From positions 1 to 34,498 of the forward strand of contig PNJE01000166.1 in NCBI GenBank assembly GCA_002877915.1: a DNA stretch of 34,498 nucleotides, given 5' to 3'. Positions 7,822 through 14,395 of this stretch are shown in pieces (the first letter of the stretch is position 1; each line of letters begins with the position of its first letter). This stretch comes from Candidatus Aminicenantota bacterium (lineage in GTDB: Bacteria; Acidobacteriota; Aminicenantia; Aminicenantales; Saccharicenantaceae). The translations under genes and the position numbers were made by a program. The notes below the pieces were generated by a model that was given only the letters and a program-made list of their open reading frames with translations, ran no database searches and had not been told where the DNA came from.

Positions 7822-8785
7822 GTTTAAAGCAACTCTTTTCTTCATCCTTTTGTCGGTTTTCATTTATTCAGAGGCAGCCCAGATAAAAATTTTAGCCGTA
7901 AAGGAAATTCCTTTAAAAAATCCTGAAGCTCGTCCATTCTTTTTTAAGCCAACAGTTATCATTTCTGCTCATCAAGACCTGTTCATTGCTGAATCCGGTG
8001 ATAATAGAATTCGGGTTTACGATAGCCAGGGTGAGCCAAAATATACCATCGGGAAAAAAGGCCAGGGACCGAATGAGTTTGATAATTTAATCGGTCTGGA
8101 TATCCTTGGGGACCGCATTTACGCCGCTGATTCTTTCAATAACATGATAAAAATATTCAGCCAGGATGGTAAATATCTGGGTGGCTTTAAAACCCCCTTT
8201 AAACCTATTTATGTGGCCGTTTTAAGCCAGGATAAAATCCTGGTTACCAACCGACCTTTGCCTTTGAAACCTGAGAAAATGGTTTTTTGCTTTAATTCCA
8301 GAGGTGAGCTCCAATGGAAAGCAATTGATCCGGTTCCGGCCAAAGATCAAATTTTTTACACTCTAATCAACGAGATCATGCTGAAAAAAGACGAGGTTGG
8401 CCATGCTTATATAATCTGGAAGTACCAAAATAAATATATTCTGAAAATAGATGGCCACGGCCAGGTGATTGAAAAAATAGGACTTGACCAGAACTATCCG
8501 GTTAAATCAATCAATCTGCCGCTTAAAGAAGAAAAGAAAATTATAACCTCTGTCTGCTGGAACTGGGCTCTTTCTGATAACAAATTTTACCTTATTCCAC
8601 CTGTCTATACCGAGGATGGAGATATAGGACCGGGGAAAGACATCATGGTAATAAATGATAGAGGAAGCATTTCTGCTTTTATCAAGTTGCCTCAGGCTCT
8701 GCGGCTGCTAACTGTAAATAAAAATATTATTTATGGTATCGACACAGACGATGAGCTCCACATTTATCAACTGGAGGATAAATGA
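7811..8785 (+). CDS. Secreted 6-bladed beta-propeller protein (NHL-like)
   Basis: The 324-residue protein begins with a signal peptide (about residues 1-22, ending SEAAQ). Propeller repeats follow: DLFIAESGDNRIRVYDSQG, then RIYAADSFNNMIKIFSQDGK, then weaker blades with KILVTN and KFYLI strands. This is the pattern of the NHL-type or 6-bladed beta-propeller proteins frequent in Bacteroidota and Acidobacteriota-like lineages. In Bacteroidota such proteins often stand next to small secreted peptides (for example the NVEALA group). No catalytic residues are evident; binding of a peptide or glycan ligand is the usual guess. The ribosome site is AAAGGAGGT. The stop overlaps the next start (ATGA), so it is translated together with the thiol protein. 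Confidence 0.85.
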   Translation: MNRKFKATLFFILLSVFIYSEAAQIKILAVKEIPLKNPEARPFFFKPTVIISAHQDLFIAESGDNRIRVYDSQGEPKYTIGKKGQGPNEFDNLIGLDILGDRIYAADSFNNMIKIFSQDGKYLGGFKTPFKPIYVAVLSQDKILVTNRPLPLKPEKMVFCFNSRGELQWKAIDPVPAKDQIFYTLINEIMLKKDEVGHAYIIWKYQNKYILKIDGHGQVIEKIGLDQNYPVKSINLPLKEEKKIITSVCWNWALSDNKFYLIPPVYTEDGDIGPGKDIMVINDRGSISAFIKLPQALRLLTVNKNIIYGIDTDDELHIYQLEDK

Positions 8786-9240
8786 AAAAGATATTTTTTA
8801 TATTTAGGAAATTAATTTTCGCCCTGATGATTATCTGGCCCGGCCTCTCACCAGCCATTTTCTCAGCCCAGGCCCTGACCTTTGATCAGACAGCTCTCAA
8901 TTCAATCCAAAAGGTTCCGGTCAAAATATATTCATCCCTGGAGGAAATTACCAGAGGCTCGGGCCAGTCGGTTTTGCTGGTTTTTTTCTCTCTGAGCTGC
9001 CAGGTCTGCTGGGATGAATTATTTGAAATGAAAGAATTTATTGAAAAATTCAGCCTGCCTGTGATAATAATTGGCGTATCGGCAGATGAGAGAGAAGAAC
9101 TTCAGGCCTTTGCGTCCAGATATTCATTCCCTTACCCTATCCTCCAGGACAAGGATAAAAAGCTTTATCGCCAATTCAGGGTCCGGCTCGCGCCCTTGAT
9201 TATCAAACCAGGAGAGATAAAGCTAAGCAATGTTTATTGA
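8782..9240 (+). CDS. Exported TlpA/AhpC-like thiol-disulfide protein with CQVC site
   Basis: This 152-residue protein has an N-terminal membrane or signal segment (about 8-31) and then a thioredoxin-fold domain. VLLVFFSLSCQVCWDEL carries the CxxC pair C73/C76. IIGVSADEREELQAFASRY and FPYPILQDKDKKLYRQF match the TlpA/redoxin core. P138 (RLAPLI) fits the cis-proline before the last strand. The usual WCxPC context is replaced by SCQVC. The domain stops soon after the cis-proline strand, so it is slightly shorter than typical TlpA. It probably reduces or isomerises disulfides outside the cytoplasm. The four-cysteine peptide encoded upstream is an obvious candidate client, but this is inference. 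Its stop overlaps the permease start by 11 bases. Confidence 0.8.
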   Translation: MKKIFFIFRKLIFALMIIWPGLSPAIFSAQALTFDQTALNSIQKVPVKIYSSLEEITRGSGQSVLLVFFSLSCQVCWDELFEMKEFIEKFSLPVIIIGVSADEREELQAFASRYSFPYPILQDKDKKLYRQFRVRLAPLIIKPGEIKLSNVY

Positions 9241-9964
9241 ATCTCAGTTCCAAATGAATTTCTTTTTAGTTAAGAAAAAATTATTAAGGAGCAAAAATGC
9301 TCTTTTTATAAGCGCCTTGCCCTTAGTGGCGGTTCTTTATGTCCTCCTGGCTGACTCTCTGAATACTGCCTTAAAGTTTTTTCTTTTTCTCTTCCCCTAC
9401 CTTTTTCTGTTTTTCTCTGGCGATATGATGAAAGATGAAATTGATAGCGGAATTCTGGAAAATGTCATTTTTCTGGAGGATCGGTATCGCCATTACCTTT
9501 TCCAAAAAAATTTTATTCTGTTTGTCCTGGCCTTTTTATTTTCCGCCTCGATTTTTTTCTCCCTGACTATAGCCAGCCTATTACCGGGAACGTTCAAATG
9601 GTTCTATCTCTTCCAGTTTTTGGCCGGAACAATAATCGGAGCTTACTATATCGCCCTCAGCGGGTGGTTGAGCTTTTATTTTCGAGGAGGTGCAAATATA
9701 ATCATTGTAATCGTAGGACAGATCACCGCCATCGTATCCTTATTCTTCTCAATGCAGGAGAGAACTGGCTTTTTATATTATTTAGAAAAAGGAGAATTTC
9801 CCAACCTGATAGCTAAAATCAAATTGAGCCTTTTGGTTCTGATTATTCCCAATTTTTTAATTACCAAAAATTTATCAAGTTATCTATTTCTGGCGATTCT
9901 GGGAGCTGGTTTATTCTTATTCCTCCAGTGGCATACAATTAAAAACCTGGAGTTAAAAAAATAA
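9230..9964 (+). CDS. ABC-2 type permease subunit
   Basis: The 244-residue product has about six hydrophobic helices (roughly 26-44, 47-65, 88-112, 120-145, 150-172, 185-240 with a break). A cytoplasmic N-terminus (FLLVKKKLLRSK-like, about 9-24) and the phrase DEIDSGILENVIFLEDRYRHYLFQKN between helices 2 and 3 are typical of ABC-2 exporters of the NatB/bacteriocin-immunity kind. It starts within the thiol-protein gene; an alternative ATG at 9254 would remove the overlap. The ATPase gene follows with a one-base overlap (TAATG), so the two subunits are almost certainly partners. The direction of transport is expected to be outward; the substrate is unknown. Confidence 0.82.
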   Translation: MFIESQFQMNFFLVKKKLLRSKNALFISALPLVAVLYVLLADSLNTALKFFLFLFPYLFLFFSGDMMKDEIDSGILENVIFLEDRYRHYLFQKNFILFVLAFLFSASIFFSLTIASLLPGTFKWFYLFQFLAGTIIGAYYIALSGWLSFYFRGGANIIIVIVGQITAIVSLFFSMQERTGFLYYLEKGEFPNLIAKIKLSLLVLIIPNFLITKNLSSYLFLAILGAGLFLFLQWHTIKNLELKK

Positions 9965-10671
9965 TGGGTGAAAATCTTATCGAGTCATTCAATCTGTCTA
10001 AAAATTACGGACAAATCCAGGCCCTCAAAGAGGTCTGCTTTTCCATTAAAAAGGGAACTATTACTGCCTTTCTGGGAGAAAACGGAGCCGGCAAAACAAC
10101 TACGATAAAAATTATTCTTGGCTTCTTGAAGCCAGATTCCGGAATAGTGAAAAAAGGAAACGCTCGAATCGGTTATGTACCTGACCGTCCCCTTTTTTTC
10201 CCCTGGGCTACAGGAGAAGAGATTCTCGAAGTTACGGCCAAGCTTTTTAGAATTGATCTTTTCAGATTGCCGGGTTTAATAGAAAATACCAGTGCCCGTA
10301 TTGGATTTGATCAAGCTCTTCTGAATAGAAAAGCTCAGACTTATTCCATGGGGAACCAGAAAAAGATGTCTTACCTGCAAAATCTCCTCATCAAGCCGGA
10401 ACTTTTAGTTGTGGATGAACCTTTCACCGGTCTTGATCCCATCTCAATCAGACTGGTCCGGGACCTTTTCTTAGAGCTAAAAAAAGAAGGAAAGACCATC
10501 TTTCTGAGTTCGCATTTAATATCCGAGCTGGAAAAAATCTGTGAGGAAGTAATAATTATAAGAAAAGGACAGGTTCTCCTTGAAGATAATCTGAAGAAGA
10601 TAAGACAAACCACCAATTCCGACCTGGAAACTATATTTCTATCACTTCACCAGAAGTTACTAACCGGATGA
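9964..10671 (+). CDS. ABC transporter ATP-binding protein
   Basis: The 235-residue ATPase shows the full set of nucleotide-binding motifs. Walker A is GENGAGKTT (38-46), the signature region is YSMGNQKKM (127-135), Walker B is LLVVDEP (147-153) followed by the TGLDP D-loop region, and the H-loop is H184 (LSSHLISELE). The signature departs from LSGGQ towards the S-x-G-x-x-x-K type of CcmA/NatA-like exporters. The short Walker A to Q-loop region (IGYVPDRPLFFPWATGEE) is also CcmA-like. It pairs with the ABC-2 permease just upstream. It is the last intact gene of the peptide/propeller/thiol/ABC run. Confidence 0.93.
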   Translation: MGENLIESFNLSKNYGQIQALKEVCFSIKKGTITAFLGENGAGKTTTIKIILGFLKPDSGIVKKGNARIGYVPDRPLFFPWATGEEILEVTAKLFRIDLFRLPGLIENTSARIGFDQALLNRKAQTYSMGNQKKMSYLQNLLIKPELLVVDEPFTGLDPISIRLVRDLFLELKKEGKTIFLSSHLISELEKICEEVIIIRKGQVLLEDNLKKIRQTTNSDLETIFLSLHQKLLTG

Positions 10672-10774
10672 AAAATTCTTTTAGCCTTGTTTCCGTTTTG
10701 ATAAAAAGCTGGCTAACTTGCTGAGCTATTATTTGCTTAGTTGGATGAAATCTCGAAAGAAATTTATAAACTGA
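10668..10774 (+). pseudogene. Possible stub of a second ABC-2 permease
   Basis: An ATG overlapping the ATPase stop (ATGA, 10668) opens a frame reading MKNSFSLVSVLIKSWLTC before a stop at 10722-10724. In another frame, just downstream, SWMKSRKKFIN can be read (about 10739-10771). Such a start, SLVSVLIKSWL followed by a K/R-rich turn, is how ABC-2 permease subunits often begin. The rest is missing or unreadable. It may be a decayed permease gene, or coincidence. Confidence 0.3.
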
Positions 10775-11054
10775 ATTATAATTTGTTTTTAGAGATCTGA
10801 TCAATTCAAGATTTCTCAACTGCCCCGGGGAATTTAATAAACCAGATTTTCCTCCACCCGGCCGACCATTGAGCAAGTAATTTTATCCATTTGGCCGCTT
10901 GAGACGGCAACCAAAATCACTATCATCCATGGCAATTTTCCTCTGAAAATCAAAAAACTTTTTGCCTCCCCCTCCAGATTATTTTAAAATTAAATTGATC
11001 GATGGTTACCATAAACAGCTGGTTAAAACCCCATTGATTTTAATAGGAGGGTTA
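10775..11054. other. Spacer without recognisable gene
   Basis: About 280 bases with several stops in all plus-strand frames up to 10946. From 10947 a frame is open into the next gene, but it has only a TTG start (10962) and no ribosome site. I see no promoter or convincing hairpin here. Confidence 0.4.
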
Positions 11055-11438
11055 ATGGCTGATTTCGAGCTGAAGCAACTTCTTCCCCTTTATGGTGAAA
11101 TTGGCATCTTGAAATACGGAGGAACGCTGAACTTTAATCGGCTGGAAAAGTTAATGGAACCGGTTCGCCTTGGACAGGAAGAGTTTACCTTAAAACATCT
11201 GGAGATTCTTACCCAGGACCCCCTTTCCCCAGCCTGGTGGAAACTTCCAGAATTGAATCAAGCAGAAATCGAACCTTTAAAATGGGCTTTCAAATTTCTT
11301 CAGCCGCGAGAAGAAACGGTCATTCAAAAAGCCTTTGCCTTGTTTAAAAATATTGAGGTCCTCTCCTGTTTGTTAAGAGTAATTTGTCCGAGATATTACG
11401 GCATTTACAGTGCTCCGGTGGAAATCTCTTATCTATAA
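11055..11438 (+). CDS. Hypothetical protein, N-terminal part of a probable frameshifted gene
   Basis: ATG 11055 follows a strong AGGAGGG site and opens a 127-residue frame; an upstream TTG at 10962 is in frame but has no ribosome site. The product is soluble, with ELKQLLPLYGEIGILKYGG and a helical second half (IEPLKWAFKFLQPREETV). It ends at 11438 inside the next frame, which overlaps it by 55 bases in the -1 phase and has only a TTG start without a ribosome site. The simplest reading is one gene of about 340 residues broken by a single-base shift between 11357 and 11436. I do not recognise this part. Confidence 0.55.
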   Translation: MADFELKQLLPLYGEIGILKYGGTLNFNRLEKLMEPVRLGQEEFTLKHLEILTQDPLSPAWWKLPELNQAEIEPLKWAFKFLQPREETVIQKAFALFKNIEVLSCLLRVICPRYYGIYSAPVEISYL

Positions 11439-12037
11439 AAGCTGAAACTCCGATAAAAAAATACCTTGAATATCTTGATAACCTGACCGAGCTTCAGGAA
11501 ATCTATGCCTTTGACCGAATCGCTGATGTGGATATGGCTCTATGGACCCTGGCCTGCCTGTTAAATGAAGAATATTTATGGAAAAAGCCGGAATATTATC
11601 AAATCATCGATAGTTATATAAATCAATCTAATCCTGTAAAAAAAATCTCTGCCCGCAATGCTCTCCGGGACATTCGGAAGACAAATTTAATTTACCTTGA
11701 TTTGTCTGAATGCTTTATCGATACCGACCCAGAAATTGCCGGTATTTTGGCTGGCAAAGAGCTGGAATGCCTGATTGACCGGCTTTTTATCAAGGTCCAG
11801 AGTGGGCCTAAAATCTATCTCCCGGTAAAAATGCCAGAAAAGCTGGCTGAGTTGGTCAGGAAAAAAGTCTTGACCGATCAGCTAAAGGATGAAATTGGCA
11901 GTTTCTGGGAAACGAGAAATAGCGCTGTCCACTGGGACCTATCGTCGGCTAATGATTGGAAACTTAAAGATTTGAAGAAAAGAGTTGGCGAGATGATTAC
12001 CGGAATCCGGAAATTGAAAGAAAGATTCGGAAGCTGA
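11384..12037 (+). CDS. HEPN-like domain protein, C-terminal part of a probable frameshifted gene
   Basis: This frame gives up to 217 residues, mostly helical. The C-terminal region (about 115-215) looks like a HEPN domain. A helix KELECLIDRLFIK is followed by LAELVRKKVLTDQLKDEIGSFWETRNSAVHW, in which R178-N179-x3-H183 is the RNxxxH motif used by HEPN ribonucleases and their inactive relatives. No recognised nucleotidyltransferase or other partner gene is next to it. The start is uncertain: TTG 11384 has no ribosome site, and the frame most likely continues the 11055 ORF through a frameshift. An RNase or RNA-binding function is inference from the motif alone. Confidence 0.6.
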   Translation: MSEILRHLQCSGGNLLSIKAETPIKKYLEYLDNLTELQEIYAFDRIADVDMALWTLACLLNEEYLWKKPEYYQIIDSYINQSNPVKKISARNALRDIRKTNLIYLDLSECFIDTDPEIAGILAGKELECLIDRLFIKVQSGPKIYLPVKMPEKLAELVRKKVLTDQLKDEIGSFWETRNSAVHWDLSSANDWKLKDLKKRVGEMITGIRKLKERFGS

Positions 12038-12153
12038 ACTTTAGCTTTGGACCGAATCCAATAATCTACTCACTTTCTCTGAAAGTTTAAGCGCCCGAAT
12101 CGGATATTTTATCTTCTAAATAACCTCTAAAATAATCAAAGGATTATTGAGAT
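12038..12153. other. First part of the gap between HEPN-like gene and amidase gene
   Basis: The gap between the HEPN-like gene and the amidase start is 351 bases. This part has no ORF and no clear hairpin with a T tract. The remainder holds one small doubtful ORF (12154-12294) and the amidase ribosome site. Confidence 0.35.
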
Positions 12154-12294
12154 ATGAAAATAGAAAGTTTCCATAAATTAAAACCTAAGTTAATAGCCAG
12201 TGAAGCAATGGCGGGAAAGATCATTCTGCCAATAAAAAATGATGAGAAGAAAAAAATAAACCCAGTTATCAAAGCAAACTCATTTTTAACCTGA
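12154..12294 (+). CDS. Possible 46-residue small protein
   Basis: A 46-codon ATG frame reads as a lysine-rich peptide (SFHKLKPKLIASEAMAGKII, then PIKNDEKKKINPVIKANSFL). Only a weak TGAG lies upstream of the ATG. There is no signal peptide and no known motif. It lies between two plus-strand genes. It could be a real small basic protein or a random frame in AT-rich DNA. Confidence 0.25.
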   Translation: MKIESFHKLKPKLIASEAMAGKIILPIKNDEKKKINPVIKANSFLT

Positions 12295-12388
12295 TGACCC
12301 GGAACTCTCTCAATTGAAAAAGCCCGTAAAAAGCGATATTTTATCGAGGTCGGAACTAGATCATCCCGGCAAAAATGGAGGAAAAAAA

Positions 12389-13216
12389 GTGACAGAAAGA
12401 AGAATAAAAATAGCTTTAGGACAGATAGCTGGTAGCCCGGATCGGCAAAAAAATCTGGAAAAAGGGCTTCGGATTTTAGAAGAAGCCGCTCGAAAGGGAG
12501 CTCAGGTAGTAGTTTTTCCTGAGCTATCCTTTCTTCCCTTTTTACCACAGAAGCCGGCTGAGCCCGGGTATGAAAGCTGGGCCGAACCTGTCCCCGGTCC
12601 AACTACTGAAATGATATCCAGAAAGGCAGGTGAGCTTAGATTAACAGTAATTTTCAACCTGCTGGAAATTTACCAGGGAAAGACTTACGACTGTTCTCCG
12701 GTCATTGACTCTGATGGAAAGCTGGTCGGGAAAAATAGAATGGTTCATGTGCTGGAAGCCCCTAATTTTCACGAAAAGAGTTATTATAATCCTGGAGACC
12801 TGGGTGCCGGTGTTTTTGAAACTTCTATTGGCCGGATCGGATTAGCCATCTGCTATGATAGACACTTTCCCGAGTATATGCGGGTTCTAGCAATGAAAGG
12901 AGCAGAATTGGTGGTCATCCCCCAGGCTGGAGCCAAAGGCGAATGGCCAGCCGGCCTGTTCGAAGCTGAAGTCCAAGTAGCTGCCTTCCAAAACGGTTAC
13001 TTCTGTGCTCTAACCAATCGGGTCGGCCGTGAGCCCAAGGTGGAATTTGAAGGCGGTTCTTTCGTAGTCAGCCCATTCGGCCAGGTAATCGCTCAGGCCA
13101 GAAGAGGAGAAGAAGAACTCTTGCTAACAGAGGTTGACTTAAGTCAGCTGGAAGATTGCCCAGCTCGGAAGCATTTTTGGAAAGATCGCCGCCCAGAGAT
13201 TTATGATCGCCTTTAA
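12389..13216 (+). CDS. Nitrilase-superfamily carbon-nitrogen hydrolase
   Basis: From GTG 12389 the product is 275 residues; GGAGG at 12378-12382 precedes the GTG at good spacing, while the longer TTG frame (12314) has no such site. The catalytic triad of the superfamily is visible: E45 (VVFPELSF), K115 (GKNRMVH) and nucleophile C155 (AICYDRHFPEYMR). NPGD and GAELVVIPQAG blocks agree. The context around the cysteine resembles beta-ureidopropionase, N-carbamoylputrescine amidase and related enzymes that hydrolyse N-carbamoyl groups or amides. The substrate cannot be decided from sequence. Neighbours give no pathway link; it may be monocistronic. Confidence 0.87.
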   Translation: MTERRIKIALGQIAGSPDRQKNLEKGLRILEEAARKGAQVVVFPELSFLPFLPQKPAEPGYESWAEPVPGPTTEMISRKAGELRLTVIFNLLEIYQGKTYDCSPVIDSDGKLVGKNRMVHVLEAPNFHEKSYYNPGDLGAGVFETSIGRIGLAICYDRHFPEYMRVLAMKGAELVVIPQAGAKGEWPAGLFEAEVQVAAFQNGYFCALTNRVGREPKVEFEGGSFVVSPFGQVIAQARRGEEELLLTEVDLSQLEDCPARKHFWKDRRPEIYDRL

Positions 13217-13416
13217 GTTTTATTTATTATTTTATTTTTCACCCGTTTGAAAAAGGATAGCCCGGTTGACCTAAACTTTAACTTTTTTCTCGTTTTTTTC
13301 CGCCCGCCAGTCAGATGCTTAGAGCCATAACATTTAGCCACTTAGAAATCTTTAATCAGGGATTGATTTCGGAATAAAGGTGGAAGCTATTGTCCACTTT
13401 CAGAAACTTTTTGGGC

Positions 13417-14115
13417 TTAGCTACCTAAATTATTCTTTCTTTTTTCAGCTAACAAAGCCTCTTCCAGTTCCTCGGGATGGTGGCGGCAATGATACTCAAT
13501 TTTGCTGGCTGACCGATGAGCTTTATAATAAGGCCAGCCTTGTTCCATCAGGTGCCTCTCGTGCAATTCATGAAGAAGAACAAACTTCATCTCTTTTCGG
13601 CTGAGGTCATCATCAAGCCAGACCTCATTTTCTGGAATAAAATGATAAACTTTATCATGCCCGCCCTCAGTAAAATCTATGAAAAAAAGGCTTCTAACGA
13701 GCTCCCCGCGGACTATCCAGACTTTAACTCGGCCACTATATTTTTTTATTAATTTCTCATGAATTTCATCAATTACGCCTTTTTTCTTCAGAGCTTCCAT
13801 TCGTCGGATTAATTCGGCCTTGCGCCTCTCTCTTTCTTCAACGGCATCAGCCTCAGTAAGAGCTTTATCATAAGGCAGACCAGAAGCCATCAACCGATAT
13901 TCGACCAGTAAATGATCAATGAAAAATTGCTGCTCGCCAGCGCCATGTTCCTGATCTATCCAGAATTCATGCTTTGGAATGAAGCGGAATCTGTAGTGCT
14001 GGCCAAAATTAGTAAATTCTTCATCTATATTTTTTCGGACATAATTACCATCAACAATCCAAACAGTAATATCCTCAATCTGGTCGAGTTTTTTCACATA
14101 AGGCTTTTTTAACAT
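13417..14115 (-). CDS. Uncharacterised protein with two tandem copies of one domain
   Basis: The 232-residue product is an internal duplication. Residues 18-93 and 132-207 align end to end: VWIVDGNYVR/VWIVRGELVR, FRFIPKHEFWID/YHFIPENEVWLD, then RLMASGLPYDKALTEADAVE/HLMEQGWPYYKAHRSASKIE. A basic helical linker (94-131) separates them. The second copy has H182-E-L-H-E186 at the centre of a helix; the first keeps only H68 and E72 of that set. The HxxxE or HExHE arrangement recalls a metal-binding helix but is not the classical HExxH. There is no signal peptide. The ribosome site is AAGGAGAG. It may be co-transcribed with the large gene upstream on the minus strand. Function unknown. Confidence 0.75.
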   Translation of the reverse strand: MLKKPYVKKLDQIEDITVWIVDGNYVRKNIDEEFTNFGQHYRFRFIPKHEFWIDQEHGAGEQQFFIDHLLVEYRLMASGLPYDKALTEADAVEERERRKAELIRRMEALKKKGVIDEIHEKLIKKYSGRVKVWIVRGELVRSLFFIDFTEGGHDKVYHFIPENEVWLDDDLSRKEMKFVLLHELHERHLMEQGWPYYKAHRSASKIEYHCRHHPEELEEALLAEKRKNNLGS

Positions 14116-14180
14116 TTTTCTCTCCTTTTTATTTTTTAAAATAATTTTTCGGGATTTCTGCCTTTACCTTCGCCATAAAA

Positions 14181-14221
14181 GCTTTGGGTTGACAAAAAAA
14201 ACGGCTGAGAGAACCCAGCTC
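14181..14221. repeat. Inverted repeat between two minus-strand genes
   Basis: The arms AGCTTTGGGTT and AACCCAGCT pair except for a two-base bulge, with about 21 bases between them including a run of eight A. It lies about 70 bases upstream of the tandem-domain gene (minus strand). On the minus strand the loop holds eight T. It could be an RNA leader structure or a weak terminator. Confidence 0.35.
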
Positions 14222-14268
14222 ATTAATTTAATTTTCATTATCTCCCTAATTTTAAGCCCTATTTTAAT

Positions 14269-14379
14269 TTAGCCTGTAACAAAATAGTCAACAGCCAGGC
14301 TCAAAATTTCCTTTCCCCTGATTTTTTCCTCAAAGGTTTCCTCCAGCCAGGAAATAACCTTTTTTCTTTCTTCTATCAT
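14269..14379 (-). CDS. Possible 36-residue small protein or gene remnant
   Basis: A 36-codon minus-strand frame follows the large gene by 16 bases. It reads like protein: charged and amphipathic, RKKVISWLEETFEEKIRG then KEILSLAVDYFVTG. A GGAAG lies only one base from the ATG, too close for a normal ribosome site. It may be a genuine small protein translated after the large gene, or the surviving end of a longer gene. Confidence 0.35.
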   Translation of the reverse strand: MIEERKKVISWLEETFEEKIRGKEILSLAVDYFVTG

Positions 14380-14395
14380 TCTTCCATCATAATTT

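Noticed and set aside
11357-11438. Programmed ribosomal frameshift joining the HEPN-like frames
   Set aside because: No slippery heptamer or following stem is visible in the allowed window; a mutation or sequence error is simpler.
12144-12602. Minus-strand frame of 152 codons over the amidase start
   Set aside because: The opposite strand has an intact nitrilase-superfamily triad and a strong ribosome site; the antisense frame reads as a phenylalanine-rich artefact.
13377-13401. GTGGA/TCCAC hairpin in the convergent gap after the amidase
   Set aside because: Five base pairs with a bulge and no T tract on either strand.
13956-14112. Classical HExxH zinc protease in the tandem-domain protein
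   Set aside because: The first copy has H-x3-E only and the second reads HELHE; neither fits HExxH, so no protease is claimed.
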